A stretch of DNA of 64,000 nt, from positions 18,717,067-18,781,066 of the forward strand of contig BTRK01000002.1 of assembly GCA_036245805.1 (NCBI GenBank). The letters are read 5' to 3'. Position numbers and translations under genes: made by a program. Below, piece after piece: positions 1 through 10,131 of this stretch; position 1 is the stretch's first letter, and each line of letters starts with the position of its first letter. This stretch comes from Pristionchus mayeri. Its lineage: Eukaryota > Nematoda > Chromadorea > Rhabditida > Neodiplogasteridae. The notes under the pieces are model-generated. The model had not been told where the DNA came from. It was given only the letters and a program-made list of their open reading frames with translations, and ran no database searches.

Positions 1-978
1 AGGCACCCTCCTCGCCTATTCCATCGTCTCTGCCTCTCTCGTACTTCTCCGTTATCAGCCCGCCCCCATCTCTGCCCAGGAACCCCATATCATGGATAAC
101 GGTATCGATCGATATCCGTCATACCGTAAGCTCACTCTTCTTCTCAGGAGGCCGTCTTCGCGTGCGCATTCCGGGTCTCTCACCGATCATCGATCGAATG
201 GAACCTGGCTTCTCCGTCCTCTACTCTCTCATCTTCATGATCTTCTGCATCAACGTCTTCGGTACGCATTTATTTTGTCTAATTACTTCTCTATCCTTTT
301 CATAAGAATGAATTGGGTATTGTATCAGTGTATGGAAAATAAATGGTTTTCTTTGACTGAAAACCTAAGTGTAGGGCAGTATATGAAAAGGTATTGCTGC
401 TAGTTCTCCTTAATTGATTGAGTTTTTTTTCTTTTGAGGAATTGGTTGCAGGATGGGTGATAGCCTGTTCCTTCCACTCCACTACTCTCGGATCGATTCT
501 GCTAATATTAAGTGTGATTGGAGGGATTGGATCTCTACTCTTCATAGATATGCACTACCAGAACAGACAACAACTCGCATTCAAGGTGAGAAGGAAGAGG
601 AAAGAGATAGACGGGGAAGGAATAGTATTCAGGAAGGGATGATTAATAGCAGCAACTGTTCGGAAATGAGAATGTAGAGTATAATCTTTGTAACAGGTGT
701 TCCTTGTTCCGTATCTCCCCGCTGCTTCTCTCCTCATCAACATTCTCATGATGACTCATCTTGGATTCATGACTTGGATCAGATTGGGAGTCTGGATGGC
801 GATTGGTAGGCCCATCTCTCTCTCACCCTTCTGATCTTTTATCTTTCCAGGATTCGCTATCTATCTCATGTACGGTCTTCGTCACTCGAAGGAGGAATTG
901 GCAGGGGCTGAGAAGTTCACGAAATCGTCCACGTACAACTCAGTAATAATCGCATCTCGGTTACCCGATTCAGTCTGA
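1..978 (+). CDS. Cationic amino acid transporter (SLC7 CAT family), C-terminal part
   Basis: This is the 3' end of a multi-pass plasma-membrane permease that carries basic amino acids. The gene starts left of the window. Five exons join in phase: <1-125, 148-261, 452-585, 697-805 and 851-978, ending in TGA. The first codons read GTLLAYSIVSASLVLLRYQP, the CAT-family segment at the end of a membrane helix. Further on come a helix reading FSVLYSLIFMIFCINVFG, a helix containing TLGSILLILSVIGG, and a last pair around VPYLPAASLLINILMM and WIRLGVWMAIGFAIYLMYG. The tail after the motif YGLRHS is short and hydrophilic. This order (Pro-rich VPxLPxxSxLxNIxLM, then WIRxxxW, then YGxRHS) is the diagnostic C-terminus of vertebrate CAT1-4 and their worm relatives. 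The family assignment is sure; the substrate and paralogue cannot be set from the tail alone. Confidence 0.92.
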
Positions 979-1680
979 TTAGAGTAGATCCTTACGAGTA
1001 TTCCCCCAATCCATGATATGGAATCCACGAGATTCTTCGTTTTCCTCCCTCGATCCTCTCATTTTCTGTACATTGTCTAGTGCATTCCAGTATCTAAACC
1101 CGGTTCCACGAATTGTACGCATTTCCACGTTGTATGAACAGATTACATGTGATACACTTCTATTCTATTTCGCTTGTGAATCTCAGACAGCAAAATTGTC
1201 GTTTTTTGCACTTGTTAGTGGCAAAAAAGTGATTCATGCTTCGTTCGAAATATTGGTTTCGTGGAGAAGGAAGAGATGGGCAGATGGGAAAAGAAGATGC
1301 GAAAAAGAGAAGGAGTGGGGAATGGATGGACAGGGAGTGGATTCATTCCCCCTCTCCCTCTCTTCTTCTCTTCTCTTCTTTTCTCTTCTCACTACTACTC
1401 CCTTTTTACTTGAGTGTATAATAGCTGTTCTTGAGAGGAGTCAGACTAATGGCAGGGCATCGAGTAGATTGGAAGAGACGAGAAGAGAAGGGAGGGGAGG
1501 CAGACTGAGTAATGGATCGACCTCACCAACGACCGCTTCTCACCTATGGCCAGTTGTTTCTATTCCTTGTTTAATCTTTCTTCGTTCCCTATTTTCTTTG
1601 CCTCTAGGATCTCTTACTCTGAAAGTGCTATTCCAAACTGTCGATATTCTATTGCTTTGTGAGGGATGAATCAGTTGCAG
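979..1680. other. Spacer between transporter and protease genes
   Basis: About 700 nt without a supported exon. It should hold the transporter 3' UTR and the promoter or first exon of the protease gene. Strongly GA/TC-biased tracts lie around 1260-1500 and 1350-1400. A 218-codon open frame at 1013-1669 has low-complexity content and no recognisable domain, so it is not called. The first coding exon of the protease may hide here, because the exon at 1681 is entered in phase 1. Confidence 0.5.
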
Positions 1681-3947
1681 AAGCTCCCGATTCGCGTCCC
1701 AAAAGCGAGGTCGAGTCGAATACAGTGAGTGATTCTCCCCTTCTTCTCTCATCTCTCTCTTCTTCTCTCTAGGTGATAGTGTACAAGAGGAGAAAACGGA
1801 AGTGTGGCTGCTGCATCTTCTGCTGCAAGGTCAGAGATGACGAAGACCTATTGAAATCCAATTGTTGCAGTTCCTCTGCATCGGAATTTCTGTATTCTTT
1901 CTCATTATCGCCCTCGTAATCACTGTTCCCTACGTGAAAGAGTGAGTTGAGATCCTGTCCGATGCCGCAAATAATCCGAGAACAATCTGTTTGGCAATGA
2001 AAAAGCTTCGTCTTGAGGGCATTCGCTCCAGTGAAGACAGAGGTAGAATGGAGTCCTCCCCACACTTCGAAGCAAGAGAAACACCTGAGAAGTCTGGCCG
2101 AATTGATCAATCGAGACAATCGCACCTTCAAGGTTCGTTGAATGCATTCCAGACTGGTCAGATCAGTGTAGAATGAGGAAAATTCAGGCTCGTTACAACC
2201 CCTTCGCTCACTCGGGAGATTCTCTCTTGAACGTGGACAATCTCCAGATGGGGAAGGAGATGGCAGAGGATGCGATTGGATTGGCAGTCCACGCAGTGAA
2301 GGAAGCAGTGATGAAGGAGGACTTCATGGAGGACACCAGGGAACATCTGGAGGAATTGAAGAAGTGAGTGGAATGGATGAGGAACTTGATGGATAGTCCA
2401 CCCCCAGACTACTCAATTGACCCTCAGATCGTTTTCCCTCGTTCTCCCCTCTTCCTTCGATGCTCGTGACAAATGGTCGAGGTGTTCGTCAGTCCACCAA
2501 GTGACCAATCAGGGAGCATGCGGATCCTGTTGGGTAGGCCATCCTCCCACTTCCAATCCCAATTGTGTCTTACTTATTTTAATTACAAAAAATGCATTCG
2601 ATTGATTGTGAAAATATAAATATTAATATTAATACCAAAGCATTGCTTAAAAAAGGAAAGGAAGATCGTAATCAGGCGATGGCGGCGACCTCAGTGATGT
2701 CCGATCGACTGTGCATCTCTACCAATTTCACGCGACAAGAGATAATCTCTGCACAGGATCTCCTTTCCTGCTGTCCCTCCTGCGGAAGGTGCAGTGATAG
2801 AGAACATTCAAAGATTTGGAAAGGAGCAGACTTGACCAGCTTTCAAATTCAAAAATATTTCAGTTGTGGAGGTGGTGGTTTTCTCATCTCAGCGTTCAAA
2901 CATTGGAAGGAGCGAGGATTGGTCACTGGTAGGTAGAAGATCATTGAGAACATAACCGGAATTCACTTCAGGAGGTTTGTACGGATCGAACGAGGGATGC
3001 AAACCATACCAGATTGACAACAAGTGTGGATATCCCTGCGCTATCTCGTATTATGAGGTGCGTGAATAGACAATAAATATTTCAAGCCGAGTTCCAGAAA
3101 AGCCGAACTCCAAAATGCGAAAGGAAGTGTCAGCCTCTCTATAGGAAGAACTATGACGAGGATTTGATCAAGTGTAAGATCATACTGTTAAAATGGAACG
3201 AAATGAGCAATTGAGCGAGCAAAGCTTATTGGCTTCGAAGCAGACCGTTTGATGATGATTCCATGGATTGGAGAGTGGTGAGATATTCGAGCATTCAGTT
3301 GGGAAAAACCAATGGATTATAACTATTAATCATATATTCTATGCATTTTTGAACACAAGATGTGGGTAGTGAAAAACAGTTGCCATCCAATAACATATTT
3401 TCTTTCAGAAGGAACAAAAGAAGATCAATACCGCACTTATGCAAGGTTAGGGCGATATTATTTATGATTCCTCTAGTGGTAAACTGCAGAGATGCGAGAT
3501 GGTGATGGGAGATCTGTGGATCTGGAAGATCTACTGAAGAGGGAACTCTTCCTCTACGGACCAGTCATGGGATGTCTCATCATAGGGGAACAATTCCTCC
3601 TATATGACTCGGGTGAGAAAGAAGGAATCATTCGGAGATACACAGTGCCCTCACTGCTACCAATGATAGAACACCGTTAAACTGTGACTGGCACACATCT
3701 AAAGTGAATCTTTGCAGGGATATTCGATGATTCTTACGATGATTTCATGTATTCTCACTGCATGAAATTGATAGGATGGGGAGAAGAGAAAGGAGTGAAG
3801 TACTGGACTTACGCCAATTCGTGGGGGAAGAATTGGGGAGAAAACGGTGAGGAGAAGTCTTCCTTTCTCATCAATCAGCCACTCGCAGGTTTCCTTCGAA
3901 TCAAACGGAGTACAATTCCTTCTGATATCTCGGCTGGGATCTTCTGA
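1681..3947 (+). CDS. Cathepsin B-like cysteine protease with an N-terminal membrane anchor (first exon not resolved)
   Basis: A papain-family (C1A) peptidase. Exons that join in phase: 1681-1724, 1773-1829, 1871-1941, 2006-2132, 2188-2363, 2428-2533, 2676-2788, 2864-2928, 2972-3057, 3098-3173, 3225-3277, 3409-3445, 3490-3612, 3718-3846 and 3889-3947. The order is: a basic Cys-rich stretch ([15 protein letters not shown]), a hydrophobic helix ([20 protein letters not shown]), a propeptide ending RDNRTFKARYNPF, then the mature enzyme. The active-site Cys lies in NQGACGSCW together with the oxyanion Gln, the catalytic His in [11 protein letters not shown], and the Asn in YANSWG, so all catalytic residues are kept. 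The cathepsin B occluding-loop region (CKPY...TPKC) is present but has no His-His pair. The anchor suggests a type II membrane protein of the endolysosomal or surface membrane rather than a secreted zymogen; this is inference. The true start lies upstream of 1681 and was not found. Confidence 0.9.
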
Positions 3948-4959
3948 TCATATTTCTTCATGTTCTCTGTACTTCACGGGTGATAAACGGATCTTTCCTT
4001 CATTATTTGTCACCTTTTTATAAAATGAGAAAAAAATGGAATCCAATCGAGTGAAAAGTGTAAGAGAAAATCAAGAACAAGGGAAAAGGATTAACTACAT
4101 AAATACTATAAGGAATATATTGTTGCATATGCAATCTCATTCTTTCGAATCACATCGTTTTAGCTCTCTTTTCTCTTGTAAGACATTTTTTTGAAACTTC
4201 AACCTCAGAAGAGAACGAAAGGAAACAAAGGAAGTGCAACTGTGACTCACAAGAGTCACACTGTTGTAAAGAAGCAGAGAAATGTTCCCCCCGAAACGAA
4301 ATTATTGTGCCATGATTTGTCTTGTGGAAGATATTTTTTCAAGCGTTTAAAGTGTTTTATCATGGAGATGACCCGTGAATAAGTGAAATACAATGTTAGA
4401 TTGTAAACAAGTGAAAGACTAAAATGAAATTGGAACTACATCACTTAGTTTGTGTCTTCAAGTACTCGCCTTACAAGGAGTGATTGGAGTAGTTGGGAGA
4501 GGAGAGAGAGGAGAGCGAGGAGAAGGAGGAAGGGAAGGAGGGACTGGGAGAGGTAGATGAGGGAGTGAAGTTGAAGTCACACTGAATGTCATCATGTTGA
4601 GAATTAGCCCGTATTAAAGAAGGAGTGTCAGCAAAGTTAAATTTTTTACGCTTTCATAACCATGACCTAGACAATCATCCAACGATCATAGAGCGAGCAA
4701 AGAGGGTAGGCAAAGGTCAATCGCATAGCTCAGTGGTAAAGCAGTCGCCGCGTAATCGGAAGGTTGCGGGTTCGAATCCCACCAGTTTTTGAAAAATCTT
4801 CTAGATATTTGAATTCCCGCACGTCCCTTCCCTTCAAGCCCTCCTTGGCATTCTGCCAACGAATGATAACTTGGTTCAAAATAGAGATAAGCATTTGAAA
4901 TTTTCAGAATCTCTTATGGTTGTACAAAGGTCGGTCATGGTTATGACAACGTCAAAATT
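3948..4959. other. Convergent spacer between protease and bHLH genes
   Basis: About 1 kb with no supported exon apart from the tRNA-like relic at 4719-4790. It contains AT-rich 3' UTR-like sequence, a GA-rich block near 4500-4560, and the shared 3' flanks of the two convergent genes. A 63-codon frame at 4191-4382 is basic and has no recognisable domain; it is taken as chance. Confidence 0.5.
4719..4790 (+). pseudogene. tRNA-like relic
   Basis: Positions 4727-4742 look like a tRNA D-arm (TAGCTCAGTGGTAAAGC) and 4766-4780 like a T-arm (GCGGGTTCGAATCCC) at roughly correct spacing, matching internal pol III A and B boxes. The acceptor arms do not pair, the T stem has a mismatch and no proper 7-nt anticodon loop forms around CGT. 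It is therefore read as a degenerate tRNA copy or a SINE head, not a working tRNA. Confidence 0.35.
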
Positions 4960-5438
4960 TCAATTTTGCTGACAGTCTTTCTTTAAGATGCAATCACTGA
5001 TTTCACTGACCATCTGCACTTTTGCATTCTCTAGCATCTTCTTCAGATGGGTGATGTATGCTATGGCGAATCGAAGAGTGTCCGCCTTGTTCAATCTCTT
5101 ATCGGGAGAGAGACGAACAGAGTGACGGAGAAGAAAGAACATCTCGTTCACCTGACAGAGGGAGTATTTTGCGACTACTTGACTACACAATCACACCCTG
5201 ATATGCATTCGGGTGAATATGAGACAAATTGAAATACCTGATGTACTCGTTGTCTCTCCCTCTCATTCCGTCGATGCTTCTCTGGACAACGAGTCATCGA
5301 AGAGAGAAGGATGCGCGAAGGGGAAGGAATGGAAGGAGGAAGAAGAAGATCAAAGGGGGCGGGGCGATCCTCTCCCTCCCCCTTCCTCATCTCATTATGA
5401 ATACAATCCATGGCTCCATCCCATTGTTTGATGCTCAT
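4960..5438 (-). CDS. bHLH transcription factor, class A-like
   Basis: A small nuclear DNA-binding protein. Two exons on the minus strand, 5438-5238 and 5151-4960, separated by an 86-nt intron, give about 130 residues. The basic region reads EKHRRNERERQRVHQ with the E-box-reading NERER motif. Helix 1 is VNEMFFLLRHSV, the loop is RLSPDKRLNKADTL, and helix 2 is LRFAIAYITHLKKML. The loop and helix 2 (KRLxKxDTLRxAIxYI) are the signature of the Ptf1a/Fer3/Hand/Twist group, so it probably dimerises with a Daughterless/E-protein and controls differentiation. The intron falls inside the bHLH domain, right after the basic region. The N-terminal 45 residues are low complexity and the start codon at 5438 is only the most upstream ATG in this exon; more 5' exons are possible. 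Confidence 0.85.
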
Positions 5439-6346
5439 TCGAGGTCAAATGAGGGCAAGAAGCAAACAGAAATCCTAGATGACCGAATGAATAACGGTCG
5501 TTTGAATGGGCTTTCGAGTCTAGAGAACAATAGATCTAGTATGCAAAAGGAGTATCAAGAATATAAACCTATGGTTTTTCCAGCATTTATGTATAAGGCT
5601 GTAAGAAAACAAGGCTATAATTTGGCAGTGCAAGTGAAAAATCTGCAATAAGTATGCTATCGTTTTCTTTTTTTTATCTCTGAATTCAACAGCCCTCGAA
5701 CTTTCTTCCCTAACTAGGCTGTCCATTTACGTTTAACACATTCATTCACCCTCCTACCCTTTTTTGTTCCCACGTGTGGTCTGAGATGCCCATTAGACAT
5801 AATTGGACCTTTGATTCACTAGACTTCCCGCCGTCTTTCTCCCTTACCCCACCCATCACACTCGCTTCCAATAAATCTTTGTTTGAGGGAATTGAAACGG
5901 ACTAACCCCTCTCAGATCTGTAATAGCATCGTCAGTGACAGTCTGTAGAATACAAACGAATATGCGACTTGTGAGTATTGAGTATGTGGCTCGTAAAGCA
6001 AAAAGATAAATCAACGGATATCCATTAAAATGTTAATCAATTGGAAAATATGTATTAATCTCAGGAAAAAATGATTGAGTAAGACGAGGATTCCTAGCCG
6101 ATGAACAGAGTATCCTTATAATGAGAGGACGAGAAGGGATTAAACGGGAAGAGATATAGGCTTCAAGAATATCTATCATAGATGCCTGTTTTCTTCCTAC
6201 CATCCGAGCCACGCACCAATATTTAATTCAGTACTCATAAATTTACGACGCTTGTCAATTTCAGTCAAATCTCATTTTCCCTTCACTCCAGTCTCTTCGA
6301 CCCATTTCAGCCGGTCGTTTCACACCTCTCCCTTCTCTCACTTCTC
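5439..6346. other. Divergent spacer (bHLH and F-box-like gene promoters)
   Basis: About 900 nt between divergently transcribed genes, so it should contain both promoters. No exon is supported. An E-box-type CACGTG occurs at about 5772, just upstream of a bHLH gene, but a single 6-mer is weak evidence. A GA-rich open frame at 5213-5651 overlaps the bHLH exon antisense and is treated as its shadow. Confidence 0.45.
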
Positions 6347-9300
6347 ATGTCTTCTTCTCGGGTATGTCCTCTCCTCAGTGATGGCTCAGCAGAGATCTCT
6401 TTCAGCAAATCGGCAGTCGAATGGGTCTTAGCCCTCTCTCCTTGGCGACTTCCCCATCGACTCGGACTGCGCCCATTCCGATCAGTGATGAGGAGGCCCC
6501 GCCCTCTTTCGAGTCAGTTCGCGATTGCTAAAGGTACTACGGTATTCTTACAGTTGGAACAATTTACCTGATCCCGCCGTGTATCTCATCCTCCAGTGCC
6601 TTTACAATGCGAAGGACAGCAGAGACATGGCCCATCTCAGAGAGGTACACTCTTGTTGAATGATACAGTCTTTCTCTCATCACTTGCACATCAACTCATC
6701 CAGATTCCGTATAAAATCATCTGCGTGACAACATTGTGAAATATTTTTGTCTGAACCACCAGACAAGAAGATAGTGCGCGTGAATGAAAGAACCAGATTA
6801 GTAATTACTCTTTCCTCATAGGTCAACGTGCGTCTGTACAAGGAAGTTCGCTGGTTCATGCAGTTGGATGGGCATCGTCCTGAAGTGAAGGGAATCTACT
6901 TCGAATCGAGAGGAGAACAGGTGAGAGTCAATGAAGGGAACGAGTGAAGATCAATACTTCATTGTGATTGCAGGGTGGTCTGGCAGTTCACATCTCGCTG
7001 AGCAAGGCCTTCTCTCCCTTCTACCAGTTGGAGGATGGAGACTGGACGGACGAAGAACTGAGACGATTCCCTAGGGTGAGATACAGGCAACTACAGTAAT
7101 ACCTCGATTGATTTTTCATTTTCTATATCTTATGAGAATTTCTATTTGCAAGTTCCTATTTTAATTTCAACATGAATTCAAAGATAATTAGTGATAATTG
7201 TAATGCATTGCAGAGGAATGTGATCAGAGTGATTCTCAACGGCATCGAAGACATTCGCTTCTCCAAGGTTCATTTCTGCCTCCCCAAACCTACTCTTTAT
7301 TCAGCTTCTAGATACTTTCGAATGTTGAAATTGTATTGGGGTGTCCGGAAAGTTCGTATAATGCTTCGGAAAAAAGTCAGTTCGCGATCAAATGCAGTGA
7401 TTGCGCAATCTGTTTGTCAACAATGTATTGCATCATTCTGACGTTGAGTAGTGAGAGGATTTAATCAGTCTCCTAGTTGCTACATTGATTCTTGTGATGG
7501 ACTCCCATCTCTACCTCCGAGCAGTTTTACTTCATTACTACCGTCTTGGCCGATCCGTGAAGGAGGCCCACTCTGCCCTGGCCCAGTCGGAAGGAGCTGA
7601 AGCCCCCTCCATACCCTTCTGCTATAAGTGGTTCTCCCGCTTCAAGAAAGGGGAGTTTGGTCTCGATGATCAACCCCGCTCTGGACGCCCTCCCTCCCTC
7701 GATCAGCCTCTCGTTCTCCGCACACTGAAGCGCAAGCCCATGGCCAGTGTGCGTGAGTTGAAGAAGGATACTGGTACTCCCAGATCAACGGTGTCCGATA
7801 TCCTCCATCGATCTGGGAAGAAGCCGAAACTCCCACAAGTGATTCCCCATGACCTCTCCCCCGAACAGCTGAAAAATCGTGTTCAAGTCTGTCGGGAATT
7901 ACTCCATCGTAGATCCAATCTTCGATGGGTCAATTCCATCATCGCTATAGATGAGAAGTGGATCACGTACGATAACCCTGTGAGGAGACTGCAATGGGTG
8001 GATGCAGATGCGAAGCCCACGCCCGTCCCGAAGAAGGAAGAGCACGGAAAGAAGGAACTCCTCTGCTTCTTCTTCTCAGTGTTCGGTCCCATCTACTGGG
8101 AGATCCTCGCCCCTGGCACCAACATCAATGCCGACCTCTTCTCTGAACAACTGGAAGATGTCGCGATCAGAGTCCCTCCCAGACTCCTGAACCAGGGCAA
8201 AATTCTTCTTCTGATGGACAATGCTCGCCCACATCGAGCGAAGATGACCCAGAAGAAAATGGACGAGCTGAAGATCGAGAGGATTCCCCATCCACCGTAT
8301 TCCCCGGATCTCTCCCCATGCGACTACCACTGCTTCCGCTCTCTCTCTGACTTCTGCAAAGGAAAGAAGATCAAGAATCGAGATGAAGTTGTGAGGGCTT
8401 TCGTGAACTGGGCGGTCTCGAAGAAACCCGCATTCTGGAAGAGAGGAATCGAGACCCTGCCCAATCGCTGGAGGGAGGTAGTGAGAAAGAAGGGGGCATA
8501 CATTGGTCACTGAGAATTGTAAAGCATTGAATAAAAAATAAAAACAAAAAATTATACGAACTTTCCGGACACCCCAATAGTTGTTCGTGGCACTCTCGGG
8601 AAAGGTGAATCGAGTGAAGTATCATCTGGCTGATTCGCAGGTAATTTAGGCCATTGTTATCTTTTCGTTTTCACTCCCCATCCAACTCTGGAAATCGCTG
8701 ATCATTCCGTTAAGGACGTCTCTCGTGACATCTCAGTGATCGAGGCCCTCCTCGGATCGGCCAAGATTCGTAACCTCCTCATTGCCGTTCCCATCTTCGA
8801 CAGAGAGATGAAGTAAGCAATTTATATAAAAATATGAAGTAAGCTATTAATATAAAAAATAATCATGCAAAGATTAGCCCTACTTATCTCTTGCGATCCG
8901 GAAGTACAATATCTTGGCAAAAATATTCTAATTGTAACATCACATTATTTGAGAGCTCGATTGGTTCACTTCATCTCGAGAACATCGACTACGTTGTGCA
9001 GAATCGACGGAAACTTCAGCCTCAAAGATGACTTCCGTGAGTGAATCATTAGATCAAAAGGTTTCCGTAGAATTATTAGTCTTCTGAGAAAGAGAATCAG
9101 CTGAGAGGGCGAATGAGCAGATCTTTTTTATTGTTGTTCTAATTTCTAGCGACTGACTGAGATGCTCTTTCAGTTCCCTTCCTCGACTACTTGGTCAAAC
9201 TCCCTCGTGGAGCAGTGTTGGGAGGCAGAAGAGATGTGATCCGCAACAACGCAGATCTCAACTCCGCCCCTTTGGATCAATGGAGAACTGCAATCCGTTC

Positions 9301-9349
9301 TCCCTCTTGTCGCTCCCTTCTCGATCCTCCTCACTGGAGACATTTCTGA
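6347..9349 (+). CDS. F-box-like protein of unknown function, hosting an intronic mariner
   Basis: Ten exons join in phase: 6347-6361, 6406-6512, 6554-6644, 6822-6920, 6974-7075, 7214-7267, 8581-8640, 8715-8812, 9002-9036 and 9174-9349. The N-terminus is short and disordered. It is followed by WNNLPDPAVYLILQCL and an Arg/Leu-rich segment ending MAHLREVNVRLYKEV, which fits an F-box (W/LPDxxxxxIL...LxxVxxxLY). If that is right, the protein would be a substrate adaptor of an SCF ubiquitin ligase. The rest (GGLAVHISLSKAF, IRVILNGIEDIRF, SVIEALLGSAKIRNLLIAV and a C-terminal WRHF) matches nothing I recognise but looks like the target-binding half of nematode F-box proteins. Intron 6 contains a complete mariner that ends one base before the splice acceptor. 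The reading frame is intact across all exons, so the gene may still be expressed. Confidence 0.7.
7336..8577 (+). mobile_element. Complete mariner transposon
   Basis: A 1242-bp element flanked by TA target duplications (7334-7335 and 8578-8579). The terminal inverted repeats begin TTGGGGTGTCCGGAAAGTTC and are identical for about 27 bp. They enclose one uninterrupted transposase gene on the + strand. Size, TA target and DD34D transposase are all those of the mariner branch of IS630-Tc1-mariner. Perfect terminal repeats and an open reading frame mean a recent insertion, possibly still autonomous. Confidence 0.97.
7485..8513 (+). CDS. Mariner transposase (DD34D)
   Basis: A 342-codon intact frame; the start is more likely the internal ATG at 7497 (MDSHLYLRAVLLHYYRLG). 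It cuts the element out and pastes it at TA dinucleotides. The N-terminal paired-type helix-turn-helix covers about residues 1-110, with the linker motif GRPPS near residue 70 and a second HTH around SVRELKKDTGTPRSTVSDIL. The catalytic domain has D1 in IIAIDEKWITYDNP, D2 in LLMDNARPH and D3 in YSPDLSPCDYH. There are 34 residues between D2 and D3, the mariner hallmark, and the WVNSI-like and YSPDLxPxD signatures are both present. The length equals the family norm of about 345 residues. No stop or frameshift is visible. Confidence 0.97.
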   Translation: MILVMDSHLYLRAVLLHYYRLGRSVKEAHSALAQSEGAEAPSIPFCYKWFSRFKKGEFGLDDQPRSGRPPSLDQPLVLRTLKRKPMASVRELKKDTGTPRSTVSDILHRSGKKPKLPQVIPHDLSPEQLKNRVQVCRELLHRRSNLRWVNSIIAIDEKWITYDNPVRRLQWVDADAKPTPVPKKEEHGKKELLCFFFSVFGPIYWEILAPGTNINADLFSEQLEDVAIRVPPRLLNQGKILLLMDNARPHRAKMTQKKMDELKIERIPHPPYSPDLSPCDYHCFRSLSDFCKGKKIKNRDEVVRAFVNWAVSKKPAFWKRGIETLPNRWREVVRKKGAYIGH

Positions 9350-10131
9350 AGCACGATATAAACACACTCTAGATGTGATCGATAAATGACTAATTTCAGT
9401 GATTGTAAATTACGATATAATTGTTGATTGGGTGGGTTGCAGTTCATGAACCGACATTCCGGCAACGGCTCGTTAGGCTACAACTCTCAATACCTTTCTA
9501 TTGCATTGAACCAATAAAAAGCAGGAAATAATAGAAGAAAACATTTAAAAACCAATCTGCAAATCCATAGGAGGATTATAACCTCACCGTCTGAAATGAT
9601 TTGCTTGCCTCTGAAGTGACGGAGTAATCCAATGTGAAAATCTAGGATTCATTTGGATGATATCGAAAAGCGTCGACCTTTATCTCTTTCCATCAGGCTT
9701 TACTATCATACTGATTGTGCCATCACACATTGCCAAATCTCATCTCAACTCATTCAATTTCTCCTTCTTCTACCTTCCCTCCATTTCCTCCCTATAACGC
9801 ACGACTAGATAGTCTGTCCTTTCCACTAGCCTATTTAACGGATTTGCTTATTTAAAAAAGCAGAATACTTATTGCAAGGATACATTTTACTTTAATCTGT
9901 CCAAATAAAAATTATTTAGAATCCTTCCATTTATCAGAACCTCTGATCACCTCGGATGGAGGAATCGGAAAGGCCGCGTCCCTCTTTGAGCGAAGAGTTT
10001 TGCGACTCGAGCGACTCTTCCGAGGTTCACTTTCTTCAAGTGCCATTTTGTTCATATTATCTTTACAATAGTGAGTACAATTTGAAAAGTCGTTTGAGCA
10101 GAGAGAAGATGATGGAGAATTGGATGAGAAG
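9350..10131. other. Spacer before the E(z) gene
   Basis: About 780 nt with no supported exon. It holds the 3' UTR of the F-box-like gene and the promoter of the methyltransferase. An open frame in phase with the E(z) start runs upstream from 10132 to about 10078, so a few more N-terminal residues or a small 5' exon are possible. Confidence 0.45.

Noticed and set aside
1013..1669. 218-codon open frame on the + strand
   Set aside because: Composition is low complexity (Ser/Leu and Arg/Glu runs from TCTC/GAGA repeats), with no domain. It lies between two well-supported genes and overlaps the acceptor of the protease exon at 1681.
8076..8510. 144-codon minus-strand frame inside the mariner
   Set aside because: It is antisense to the transposase catalytic domain and has no features of its own.
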